The translations under genes were made by a program, and so were the position numbers. The notes under the pieces are model-generated. The model was given only the letters and a program-made list of their open reading frames with translations. It did not search any database and was not told the origin of the DNA. 64,000 nt of DNA from Sphagnum compactum. Lineage: Eukaryota; Bryophyta; Sphagnopsida; Sphagnales. Positions 25,103 to 35,967 of the stretch are shown here, one piece after another (within the stretch, counting starts at the first letter, position 1; the number at the start of each line of letters is the position of its first letter). The DNA lies in NCBI GenBank assembly GCA_965153455.1, contig OZ234503.1:3162001-3226000 (forward strand). The letters are read 5' to 3'.

Positions 25103-26699
25103 GATGACATTCCTAACATCATATTTAGCATCACTGTAAACATCACTACCATCATCATTGTTAACATCATCACCAACATCATTACCAACATCATTATGGA
25201 TGGAATTTATCCATGAATATCCACCTTTCATCCTTTTATTTATTATACATTCATAATGTAGTTAAGTCCCAAAAATTCCTTGTAATATTTTGAATTAGTT
25301 TAAGATATTTTGAAATTTTTTTTGTTGAATTAAGTCCCTAAAAGGTATACATGGAGGTACTTTTTTTCATGTTACCTTTAATCTATTCAACACAAATTTT
25401 TGGAACAATCTTACACCATAGTCATGTTTTTTTTTTTCATGTTTTCATAACAAAGTTATGTTTAAACTTACATCTTGCACACTTCATGTTCATATCCTTG
25501 GTACCCGTGTTCCATGATTTGGACTTAGATCTAAGCATGTTTTTTGTCATGGTTGGTTCATGTCCTTTGGAAATATATTTGTCTTGAATATTTCAAGCCC
25601 ATGGCAACCTTCATAAATGTTGAAATTGGGAAAAAAACATGGTGTTATTCATCCACTTTTGCAATAGGAAAACATGTGTCACATGTGTTTGATTAATGTT
25701 TTTTTGTGTAAGTGTGAAACCATGTAAATGCATTTTAAATTATGTAATACCATGCAAGTATAAATGCAAATGATTCAAACTTACCTATTGTGTAAATTTG
25801 TGTAAATAATAAATCCATGCAAATTTTTGAAAAAAGGAAAAAATCTTGCAAAAATTTTCAATATTGATGCCATGCTAAACAATTCAATGCATCATATAAA
25901 TGTATAAAGTATAATATCATCTCATTACTAAGATAAATGTTAATAATGTACGAACTTGACACTATTATTGTTGGTTGTTACAATTGTAAACAAAAAACAT
26001 TGAAATTTGCATAATCAAACCATGATTAAACCAAATCAAGTACTCTATGAAACTTTGTAATGCAATTTGAACAAAACTTCATTGTCAAGCTTTAAGTATG
26101 AACATAAGAGTGGGTGTTGTTAGTTTGTGACGTATATTCACCTAAAGGATTGTTTCCACAATGAACCTCCTTCAACGGTACACAACAATGATTTTATGCC
26201 TACAACTTTCACTTGAACGTAAACAAAAAGACCAACATAAACTCAAAAACATATAGATAAAATGGGGCATGAGCTTCCTAAATTTTTAAACTTCAAAATG
26301 ATAATGGCCAAAACCACAAAGAAAAATGGTGCACTCATTTTGTTTACACTTACCCTACCAAATACATTTACATGAGGCAATCTAAGTGTAAATGAAAATT
26401 TTATTTTTTACTTGTAAATATAAAAATTTGGGTTGTTCATTACTGCGCATTACCAATGAAATTGAACATTCCAATTGGTCAAAAGTTTTAAATTGGTCCT
26501 AAGGTCTTTAAATAAGGATCTAGGACTAAAACAAATCAAATTGTGATTTAGCCTAAAAGGAATAATTTTGTAGGGAAAACAATTGGTCCAAACCAAAAAA
26601 AGAGCATAAAGGAGAACTAATGGTTTGGAAAACCAAAGTGTAAGCAAAGGTTCAAGATTGTTCATTCTTTGTTTTTTTGTTTCTCTTTTTCACTATTTT

Positions 26700-27260
26700 C
26701 TTTTACCCTTGCTTTTCAAATTTATGAAAATGGAAGACATGGTAAGGATTGAGGACATTGTGAGAGCATACTAATTCACCCATTTTTTACTAATTCTAGA
26801 GTTGACATGGTTGGTCTTATGGATTTTCACAAGGTGGTTGCTAGGAGTGCATTTTCAACCATTCCAAGTGCACGAATGAAAGTGAATCAAAAGTGGGGCA
26901 AAAAGTGAAGGGTTGAAGCACCAATTTTTACAAGTCAAAAGGGATTTGGATTTATAAAAAATCCTTAAATTGGTTCCATTCCAAAGAAAAAAGAACCAAG
27001 GATCCAACCATGTTGGTTTCCATCCTTAGATTTTCGAAGACTCCAATTGCTTGTAAACGGAAATTTAATGCAATTTATTTGCACAATACAAGGATGACAA
27101 GATTGCAAACGAAATTTCAAGTAATGATTGTCATGAATGTCCTTTTTATGATGCATTGGATAGTTGGTGGCATTGGAGTGGAAATGTGATGAAACATGTG
27201 AACATTTTTACCAATGAAACTAAAAAAGTTGTAAGCAATCCATAATCCTAATTTGATTTT
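26700..27260 (+). pseudogene. Decayed Myb/SANT-like ORF of a PIF/Harbinger transposon
   Basis: On the plus strand, after several frame shifts, the segment near 27070-27250 reads QYKDDKIANEISSNDCHEC then FYDALDSWWHWSGNVMKHV. This resembles the trihelix/Myb-SANT-like accessory protein carried by plant PIF/Harbinger elements. It lies next to the transposase relic on the opposite strand. Stops and frame changes show it is dead. Confidence 0.4.
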
Positions 27261-27596
27261 GATAGTGCTTCAAAGGATGAAGGTAATATGGAATCAATGG
27301 AGAAACTTCTCACCTCAGATGAGTTTTAAAAATAGAACAAAAAACGAAAATCAAAATTAATATGTATGAACGAATTTTAATCATGGCTGAAATAATACAA
27401 TTGTGTCACAACAATTTGCTAAAACTAGTGTTTTATTTAAAAACATGGATGGTCAAATTAAATGTTTCATAGATAAATTGTAGGTTACATTAGATGTGAA
27501 CCTATACGTCATTCATCACATTCTGACCCAAAATCAAGTGTATCTGGGAAAACAATGTTGCATTTTTAAAAAAATTGGATTCAAAGAAGTTTTTTG

Positions 27597-28870
27597 CTAA
27601 GCTTCATGAATTGCTAAAGTTTCAATCAACATGCTCTTGATTATTTCATCTTTTGCTTTCCTGTTAGGATTGTTTTCCATGGTTGTTAACAAATTATTTT
27701 CATTTTCACCTTGATGTTCTATGTTTTTCATGTCCTCCATGTCATTTCTATCATCTCCATTCACCATCCTTGGATTTTGTAACCTCTTCATTTGTTTGAT
27801 TATTTTTTTAGCCACCTTGAAAATATTAGCTCCTTTGAAGTTCCCAAATCTTGTATTTGCTTCAATTCGTGCATTTCTTTGAACCTCCAAAGTTTAGTCC
27901 ATGTCAAAGTCATCCTAGTTGTTAATGCACATGTTGTGCAAACATATGCAAACAATGACCAAGTTTAACATGTGGCATAATGGAATGTCTACTTTCTTTA
28001 ATATAATTCTAAATTTACTTTTTAACATTCCAAAAGTTCTTTCCACTGACATCCTTGTATTAGATCATATAAAATTCCAATGTGTTTAATATTTTGGTAG
28101 TGCATCTTTTCACCTTTGAAAGGAGAATAAAACCATGGCCACATTAGATAAACGACATTTCCTATCAAGTTATAAAAGGTAAGAATTTGTCCTTTATCAT
28201 ATGGTTTTCCACATTTGTTTTTTTGGAAAAAAATTCAATCATGGATACTTCTTGCCCACCAATAATCATAATCCCAAAAACTACTTTTTGCATTTACAAT
28301 TCCTTGAATCAATGTGCAGTAGAACCTTTTTCAATAACATTGTGATTTTGGGTTTACCTTGTGTGCAACAATTGGAATATGACTACCATCTATGGCACTT
28401 AGAATGTATGGAGTTCCATGTAAGCTCTCAAAACCAACAATGATTTCTTTAATCTTGTTTCTAGTCAATTTAGGGATGACTAATGGTTTCAAGTGCTTTC
28501 TAATTATTGAACAAAATGCTCTCACTGTAATTGAAGCTATATGTTTTGCAATGTCATAGACCTCTCCACATGTTTGCAAAGAACATTTGCAAAGAATTTC
28601 CACTACCTAATCATGCAAGAGCCATTCCTATTTTAGTTTCAACATGGATGTTTTCTTTCATGCGTGTTTTTTTTCATTCAAGATTTAGACCCACAACCTT
28701 CATCAATGAACAAAATTTGTCATAACTTAACCTTGTTCATTACCAAAACATATTTTCAGAGAAGCTCCCTAGAAATTGATTCTTCACGTATCCCACCACC
28801 CCTTCATACCTTCACATGTTATGAGTTCTTGATGCCATGTCAACAAACTCCATAAAAAACAACATTGCAT
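27597..28870 (-). pseudogene. Decayed PIF/Harbinger transposase (DDE_Tnp_4 class)
   Basis: Minus-strand frames spell pieces of a HARBI1-like transposase in order: LTRNKIKEIIVGFESLHG, then ILSAIDGSHIPI with the first catalytic D, then LIGNVVYLMWPWFYSPFKGE where the second catalytic D appears as N, then RMSVERTFGMLKSKF with the catalytic E, then LVIVCICLHNMCIN and a basic C-terminal region, VQRNARIEANTRFGN. In-frame stops and frame shifts separate the pieces. No clear terminal inverted repeats were found; similar AAATTGGtCC words occur near 26488 and 29217 but in direct orientation. Confidence 0.7.
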
Positions 28871-29888
28871 TCATCATATTCTAATGTTGTTCAATAGCTA
28901 CTCATTGTAATGCAACCACTTATGCAATCACTCGATGCATGACCATAATAAAAACAAGAGCCACCAATACCTTGTGCCTATGCTCATCCATTGTGTGTAG
29001 TAAGAATTTTTTTTTTTTCAAAAAAAAAAACAATTATGAAAAAAAAAGAAAGAAAAAAACCAAAGATTAACATAATCCTTTCACATGTCAATCACACATT
29101 TTTTATATTGTACCTTCAAATTGGACCCCAAGCCTTTAAACACACTCATTAACATTGTACCATAAAAAAATGTATTTTTAATGTGAAAAAGGGTCCAATT
29201 CAAAGTTCAATTTGCTTCAAATTGGTCCTTGGGCTTTTGGTCTCTAGACCCTTGTCTAAAGTGGCCCTACGATTCAAGTGAAGAAAAATGAGATACAAGT
29301 TGGTGAAGGTATTGAAAGTTTGTTTGTGAAATTGTTGAAAAAATAAAAAAATTCAAAAATCATTTTCATTTTGATTTGTTTTTTAATGCTTGTGCACAAA
29401 CCATTGTCGTGCATCATCAATTATCTTCTTTAATCCCTTTGATGCTTGTTTTTGACTATCGACGACAATGCGTGTCCATAGCTTTGCAATGTCCACAAGC
29501 CATAACGATTCTTCAGCAGGCTATTGTGCTTGGTCGAGTTCCTCGTCTCATCATAACTCGTGCACCTCTATTACTAGCCAATTTGTGGCAAATGACAATT
29601 CTTTCATCTTAAGTCTTTATGTTATCTGATTGATGACAAGTCTGTCATCTTAGGTCTTCTTTGTTATCATTGATTGTCATTTTATAGTCGTGGTCTTTAC
29701 GTGAATAATGTTGATTGTTTGCTTTTGTTTTCTCTTTAGGTTGTGTCTACTTGTGTTCTCAATTGCCTTGTACTTTTGCTGGATGGGTTCCCATCCTTGA
29801 TCTTTTATTTTTAGGGTTTTTCTTCTTCTTTAAAAAGACACAAATCTGAAAAGACACAATTTACACGCTGGTAGTGACTGGATTCTGG

Positions 29889-29897
29889 AAACCCTAA
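29889..29897 (+). promoter_or_regulatory. Telo-box AAACCCTAA in front of the eL20 fragment
   Basis: AAACCCTAA lies about 150 bp upstream of the eL20 start codon. Telo-boxes are typical of plant ribosomal protein promoters, which suggests that a ribosomal-protein promoter came along with the eL20 exons. Confidence 0.5.
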
Positions 29898-30038
29898 TCC
29901 TATCTGGAGTCTGTCGTAAGACGCGGGGGCGTCTCTTGTGCTTTTTTTCTCTTTCGTTCGTCTCCTCGGTGCTGTGCGTCGGGAACACGGTGCTGACTCT
30001 CCTGTCAGACATCTACGGTGCAACACGGGCAGCGAGCC

Positions 30039-30623
30039 ATGAGCTTCCGGGTATGCTATCAAACTCCCCTGCTACACATACAGGCTAATAAGCTGTCGCA
30101 GAAACAAGCTAGGTTGTGTACTTCAGTAGCAATCTGGGCATGTCTTCTGTGTGCAGTTTCATGTTTGCAGGATGCATTCCACACATGCGAGATATATTTT
30201 TTGAGTTGTGGTTGTAAGGTCTCATGGACTGCCTCACTTCTGGAATGATTGTCGAGCGCATATGAAGGATCATCATCTAGGGTTACAGAACTGTTCTTAT
30301 GCTTGGTCAGAACATTGTTTTTGCTGTTGTAGTTTTAGATAAACCTGAACGCTTGGTAGGATTCCTCCTACTCATTCATTTGCGGAGTTATACTGAAGGA
30401 TTCTTGGTGAATTATCCTCATCTCCACTAGAAATTAGCCAAGGATCATGACTTTGCTGCTGCTGCATTCAGTTACTGTTAATAGTGTTCATGGTTTGTTT
30501 GGAGCAGTTTCACCAATACCAGGTGGTGGGGTGGGCAGTGCCTACTTCCACTAATGAGACACCAGGGGCCTATCGAATGAAGCGATGGGTCTCTAATGAA
30601 GTGCATGCTAAATCTAAGTTCAG
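30039..30623 (+). pseudogene. 5' fragment of a ribosomal protein eL20 (L18a) gene, exons 1-2 only
   Basis: Exon 1 (30039-30050) encodes MSFR and ends at a donor GTATGC; exon 2 (30508-30623) encodes [13 protein letters not shown], then [17 protein letters not shown], ending at AG|GTAGGT. This is clearly the N-terminus of cytosolic 60S protein eL20, whose usual sequence continues YFLRKLKK; nothing like that follows. Splice sites, start codon and an upstream telo-box look intact. An acceptor near 30709 would add VQLILRSPMLSSL and stop. Alternatively, exon 2 joins in frame to the SufD exon at 30911. So this is either a truncated pseudogene, a captured leader for SufD, or a short chimeric gene. 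The family identity is secure; its status is inference. Confidence 0.75.
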
Positions 30624-30753
30624 GTAGGTTTGGTTTGTTCTCCCAATTTCCTTGTTTCTAATTGTATCAAGTTTAAATTTTCTTCTGGGACTGTCCTGTT
30701 GAGTTGTGCAGGGTTCAGTTGATCTTGAGGTCTCCAATGTTGAGTAGCCTCTG

Positions 30754-33099
30754 ATGACATTCTGGTTGAACCACAGTCTAAATCCTCACTCAACCTTCTC
30801 CACCCAGGATTTGTACCTAGCATCTCCTGTAAACCCTAGACCTGAGACTTTAGGTTTGGAAGTTTTACCTTCAGGGAACTATCTATTTTCTGACTGGATT
30901 TATGTGGCAGGGCAGGGAAGAGACCAATAGCAGTAACTGCTTCTTTCACAGAATCTGCCTCACTCCGAGACCAAGCTGATGCCTCCCTCTCCCTGATTTC
31001 AAGCCCTGGTCCTGATCTCTTCCTCCTTGACCTTGCTGAGAAACTGGAAGATTCCTTAGCCATTGACCGACCAACGAGCCAGGGGACCCAGGCTTTAGCA
31101 AGACTAAGAGAGCGAGCAGCTGAGAAGGCACTGAGCTCCCATTGGCCAACAAATCGAGATGAGGCGTATCGATTCACTGATGTTAGATTCATTAAGGAAC
31201 TCAATGTCATTCCTGCACCACTGCCACAAATGGATGTGGACCCATTTGTTGATATCTCAGGTTTCTTTTGCACTCAACATTCCATCAGCTTTTTGATTAT
31301 GCTTCTCATCACAAACTATGAATTGTTGTTGTTTGTTTCTAGGGTTACTAGCTTGTGGTGTGCTGACTGATACCCTATTTGAACCTGAATATATGCACAT
31401 CATGTGACCATAATTTGATATTCTTCATTCTCCCATGTCCATATGGCCATCAGATGCAATTCTGACCTTGGATGGCCCGTGTTACATAAAGGCACATGAC
31501 CTATCAGGGCTGTTGATACTCCAGGCTTGTGAAACATAATTTCTTTTGGCTCATTTTACCTCCCTCACCTTGATCCAGATGAATTCCTTTTGCTTGCATT
31601 GCCTTCCTATACATACCTGTCAGCCAGAGATGACAACATATTTGTTAGCTTTGCCTCTACATATTAGAAGTGCTCAATTGTCCATTGATAAAGTTACACT
31701 CATTTTGTACTGTTCCAGGTCAAAATCTTGGAGAAGTGGAGGCTCTACGGCTTGTTTTTATCGATGGAGTGATTTCAGAGTCCCTCTCCAGTTTGGATGG
31801 TTTGCCAGATATGTCATTCATAGGTAGCATTCAGTCAATTTTGGAAGGGAAAGTAGGGAGTGCTGTCTCACAATCCCTGGAGCTTCTTGGAATGGTGGCT
31901 TCAGGAACTCATGATGACATATTCATGTCCCTCAATGGGATTGGTGCTCCAGATGTGGGAGTTGTGTTTGTACCAGAAGGGGTCCATTTGGAGAGACCTG
32001 TTCACATTATATACTACTCTTCAGGAAGGCAAGAATTTCAGGGAGTTAATGAGAATCTTTCATCAGTTTCACTTTCAAGTCCTCGGTTACTGGTTGTTGC
32101 TGGTAAGGATGCACAACTGGAGATTATTGAGGAGTTTCTGGGAGAAAGTGGGAGTGCATGCTGGACAAATTGCGTTTGTGAAATTTCATTATCACAGGGT
32201 GCTCAAGTGATGCATAGCTATGTCCAAGAGCAGGAGCGGAACTCTATTCATATTAAGCAAACACATGTGTCCCAGGTAATTGCCTTACATTCAGAATTGT
32301 GCTTTCAAAAAGAAGTTCTGGGTGTCCAAGTCCTTTAATCATCCTCCTAATTTTGGAAATGTATTGTGTTGCAGGGTGGGGGAAGCACCTACAAGTTGGT
32401 AGAGGCAAGTGTAGGTGGCCGGCTTAGTAGGCACAATCTTCAAATCATGCAACTAGGACCTGACACCCACACTGAATTCTCGACGTTCCAATTGGCAGGC
32501 AAACGGCAGTTGCAAGACCTTCATTCCCGTCTAGTTCTCAGTTATCCACGTGGAGTTAGCCGACAGCTGCACAAGTGTATTGTCACTGATTCTACAGGCC
32601 ATGCTGTTTTTGATGGAAATGTGAGGGTCAACAGGTAAGAACTTGGCCACTGCTCTAATTTATAAGCTTGCAGTCTGCTGATTCAGTGAGCTTTTGAGTG
32701 GTGGAGATGAGAGTTGCTTTTCCCATGCGATTGTCATTCTTACAGGTGAAAACATTTTTTAGGTATGCGCAACAGACAGATGCTGGGCAACTTAGTAGGA
32801 GTCTGTTACTGGCTCCTCGTGCAACTGTAAATGTGAAACCTAACTTACAAATCATTGCTGATGATGTGAAATGCTCACATGGAGCTGCAATCTCCGACTT
32901 GGAAGAGGAGCAACTATTTTACTTCCGTGCCCGAGGTATAGATGCTGAAACTGCTCGCAGTGCACTTGTTTTCTCATTTGGTGCTGAGGTTTTGCAACGT
33001 CTAAGTTACGAGAGTTTACGGAAAAGAGTGGAGGCCCTTGTGAAAGGATCTCTTGCTGCTGAGGGTCTTATTGACTCGAGCATTCCTGTTGGTCTTTAG
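30754..33099 (+). CDS. SUFD: SufD, plastid Fe-S cluster scaffold subunit (ABCI7 type)
   Basis: Exons: 30754-30853, 30916-31260, 31719-32275, 32375-32634, 32763-33099; phases join to about 532 aa. SufD pairs with SufB and SufC in the SufBC2D scaffold that assembles Fe-S clusters in the plastid stroma. Recognised blocks: WPTNRDEAYRFTDVRFI, INGIGAPDVGVVFVPEGV (seen as LNGIGAPD), SVGGRLSRHNLQIMQLGPD, RQLHKCIVTDSTGHAVFDGN, then DAGQLSRSLLL, IADDVKCSHGAAISDLEEEQ and RGIDAETARSALVFSFG. The N-terminus MTFWLNHSLNPHS is Ser/Thr-rich like a transit peptide, but its link to exon 2 needs a 62-nt intron, short for plants. The alternative 5' end is the eL20 exon just upstream, which fits the acceptor at 30911 in frame. 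Everything from 30930 on is secure. Confidence 0.93.
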
Positions 33100-33984
33100 A
33101 GAAACAGAAATTCGACTCATGCCTTTGTCGGATTTCTTTGTAGAGACAGGCTTGTAACATTTATTGAGTTGTATTTCATATGACAGTTGGGATTGGGCAT
33201 ATTAGTTACCAAGAAGGTAAATGAGGGAATCAGTGTGATGTATGAGTTTTGGACTATCTTTGTCCATTGAGTTGTGATGGTATCTTTGAAAGGCTGGAAT
33301 ACGATTACAGCCATTCTCAGTCCCAAGACTGAGCTAGATTATTTAGATTGATTGAAACTTAATCCATCATAGCCTCAATCTAGAGGCTTTTCCAGACAAG
33401 CCTGATCAGTCATCTAGACAGTGATTTGAAATTCTACCTGCTCAAACTTATCAGAATTCTATAGCTGTCAAATATGGACATTCCAATTTTAGGGAAGCAT
33501 GCCCCTGTGAACCTCCTACCAGTTTGGTCCTGGTAGCTGGTTCTTGTTCAATGGAAGGCGGGCATAAACCTGGTCTTGGTGCTGGTATAAGGCAGGTATG
33601 TACCTGGTATTATCTCAGGTCTCATACCAGGTTAGTATTATCTTCAGGTACATACCTAAAGGCTGATATTGCCTCAAGTCATACCTGACTTGTATGTTCT
33701 GGAATACCCGTACTAACACCAGCATTATCGAGGATTATGAAATCTTTTGCTTTTCTTATTTACATTTAGAAGTTTACATCCAAAGTACTTAATTTTTAAG
33801 CTAGTTTTAAGTTTCTAGGCATTTTATACAATTATGTGTGAAAACTATCTAACTCTCACATTAAGGTCCAAGCTACTTACAGGGTAAAGGTGTTGTGGAC
33901 TGAAGTGAATGCCCATTGCATATCTAGTCTTGCTAAAGAGCATCCCAACTTAGAAAATATGTTTTGGATAAGAACAATAAAGGT

Positions 33985-34190
33985 TATGATGAATTTGGGC
34001 AGTAAAATGATTTTGGACGAGCATTTATGCACAAGATGTTTTGATTCGCAAAATGCATTGGAAAGTCTTAACAATTGTTTTCAATTGGTGATATATAATG
34101 ATTGGTTCAAATGGCTTGTTTATTAGTTGTCTCCCACCTTTAAGTTGTAATTGTCATGTTTATGGGTGGGGCATTGGAAATACTAAGTAA
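33985..34190 (+). repeat. Dispersed repeat, copy 1 (copy 2 at 39336-39520)
   Basis: Copies share AGTAAAATG, then TGCACAAGATG, then ATATAATGATTGGT, then GTCTCCCAC and TCATGTTTAT in the same order and orientation, 5.35 kb apart, with roughly 65-75% visible similarity. Both are preceded by an AGAGCATCCC word. They are probably two old copies of one transposon or gene fragment. Confidence 0.6.
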
Positions 34191-34739
34191 GCCACTTCAA
34201 CTTGAGAAATAATTTGTACACCTAATGGGCACATAATGCCCAAGGAGTGGGGCGTTCTGAAATAAGCACTTGCCTGACTTGAAACCAAGGTCCACATATT
34301 TTGGAAATGCGGTGTTCCTATTATGTGTAAAGCACTGAGACTTAAATCGTACACTTATAATGGTGGGCTTTGCAAAGAGTAATTTGAAATTATGATTTGC
34401 AAGGGAGTTCCACACCTCTTGCAAGATTTACAATTTTCCATGATGTTCTCATTTTTCTTCATCTCAATATCATGGGATCTCTTAATTCCTCATCCTTCAG
34501 CAGCATGGCCATGTACGCTACGTCAGGTAAAACCCCAGAGGGTGGATGTACGAGAATTGGAAACCTACCCTCAACTCATGCGTCAAGCAAGTGCCTCATT
34601 CTCATAAATCCCCCATCCTAGGGCTTTACCTTACACTTCACTGTTTGTAAATTGGAAAAAGTAATAGGCTCTAATTTCCAGTTTTGTTTTGTTTTGTTTT
34701 AGTTCCTCACCCTCCCCCCCACACCACAACAACAATCTT

Positions 34740-35380
34740 CAAGCAAAAGACTTAAGTGTTTAATATTAATGGAGAGTTGGAAATAACATCAAGTAAAAAA
34801 GATTAAGAGTTGAAACAATTCATTGACCAATAAGAATTAAGGCATTTGAGAGTTGGAAGCAATCATCATGTAAAATAGATGAAGAGTTCAAGCGATTCAC
34901 AAGCAAAAGATTCAAAGTGATATTGTAATGATGAAGGAAAATAATTGAAACAAGAGATTCATGAAGCAAGATGAGATTAAGAGTTTGATGATGAATTGAG
35001 AGTTGGTCAAAGCGAGTAAATAAAATGATTAAGAGTTGAAACATTCATCAAGCAAAAAGATTTAAGTGGCATTTGACGAATTCATAGTGAGAGTTGGAAA
35101 CAATCAATCATCAAGTACCAAAAAAAGATCAAGAATTGAAGCAATTCACTCTAGGCAAAAGATTGAGAGCGTGATGCAATATTGAAGGAAAAGAATTGAA
35201 GTGATTCATGAAGCTTCAAGAGATTAAGAGTTTGATGGTCAATCAAGAGTTGGTGGAAGCAATCAAGTAAAACAAAAATTAAGAGTTGAAGCTAATTCAA
35301 CCCAAAAAGTAGAGTAAGTGATGTGATTTGGTGAATATTTCAAGAGTTGGAAACAATCATATGATAATCCTGCCTTGATG
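34740..35380. repeat. Long diverged tandem repeat, period about 245-250 bp
   Basis: About 2.5 copies. GAGTTTGATGRTSAATYRAGAG occurs near 34981 and 35229, each followed by TTAAGAGTTGAA. A shorter word, AAGAGTTGRAR followed by CAATCAT or AATTCA, recurs at least ten times inside, so the unit itself was built from smaller repeats. It is non-coding. Confidence 0.6.
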
Positions 35381-35967
35381 AAGCTGGTCTGGAAGAATTG
35401 CTCAAATCATATATATCTCAAGACTTTCAGATTCTAAGAAAGAAAGAGGAAGATTCATTCCTGATCTTTCAGCTGTGGAATGTTGCAGTCTGATGAGGAG
35501 TTTGTAAGCAAATCATCAAGTGAAGACGAGAGATCTGGGCTCAAATTGATAGACAGATAATATCATTGTCTAGATCCTTAGGAAGAAGCTCTTTGTATTG
35601 ATTTGCTGGTGACAAGAGGAGCACAAAGTTCAGATCAAGTTATGAAACCTGGTGATGGGTGTACCCACAAATGTTTTTTAGAGTGGGAAAGCAGAAGAAT
35701 TTTGAATTTGGGTTTTGGAGATCCAGGCAGGGCGCATATGCCACAGTATATCCTCAAAGCATATCCCTCAGGATGACGTTCTGCAGCTTTTCCAGGCGCT
35801 TAGGACGAGAAGATTCATGGCAGGAGCTTATGCGGCTCACGGGGATTCCCATTGTCTAGTCTGCTGTAGACTTCAGGTGCTGCGAGATCTCTTCATCTTA
35901 TTCAAATCCAGAAGGGATCATATGGTAGTAGTGTTGGAGAAGGAGGAGGAGGAAGAAGAGGAAGTCG

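Larger units (their letters stand above)
19498..29850. other. AT-rich gene-free block of decayed mobile DNA
   Basis: About 10 kb of AT-rich sequence with no intact gene. Identifiable parts, listed separately, are a 42-bp minisatellite (20883-21050), an element with inverted ends (24301-25102), and a dead PIF/Harbinger-like transposon (about 26.7-28.9 kb). A degenerate AYC-type run (catcatcaccaacatc, 25131-25200) and a short direct repeat at 29605-29675 (tcatcttaRgtctt) are also present. I recognise no LTRs, reverse transcriptase or integrase. Confidence 0.6.
33100..35967. other. Intergenic between SufD and the USP-like gene, repeat-rich
   Basis: Contains a CAGGTA-rich patch with an 11-bp inverted repeat (33594-33604 AGGTATGTACC and 33647-33657 GGTACATACCT), one copy of a dispersed repeat (33870-34190), and a diverged long tandem repeat (34740-35380). 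A 113-codon frame at 35715-36056 overlaps the start of the USP-like gene in another frame and is rejected. The remainder shows nothing recognisable. Confidence 0.55.

Noticed and set aside
29850-30062. Minus-strand frames of 60-83 codons opposite the eL20 leader
   Set aside because: Antisense to a promoter/leader region with no domain; the plus-strand eL20 exon explains the locus.
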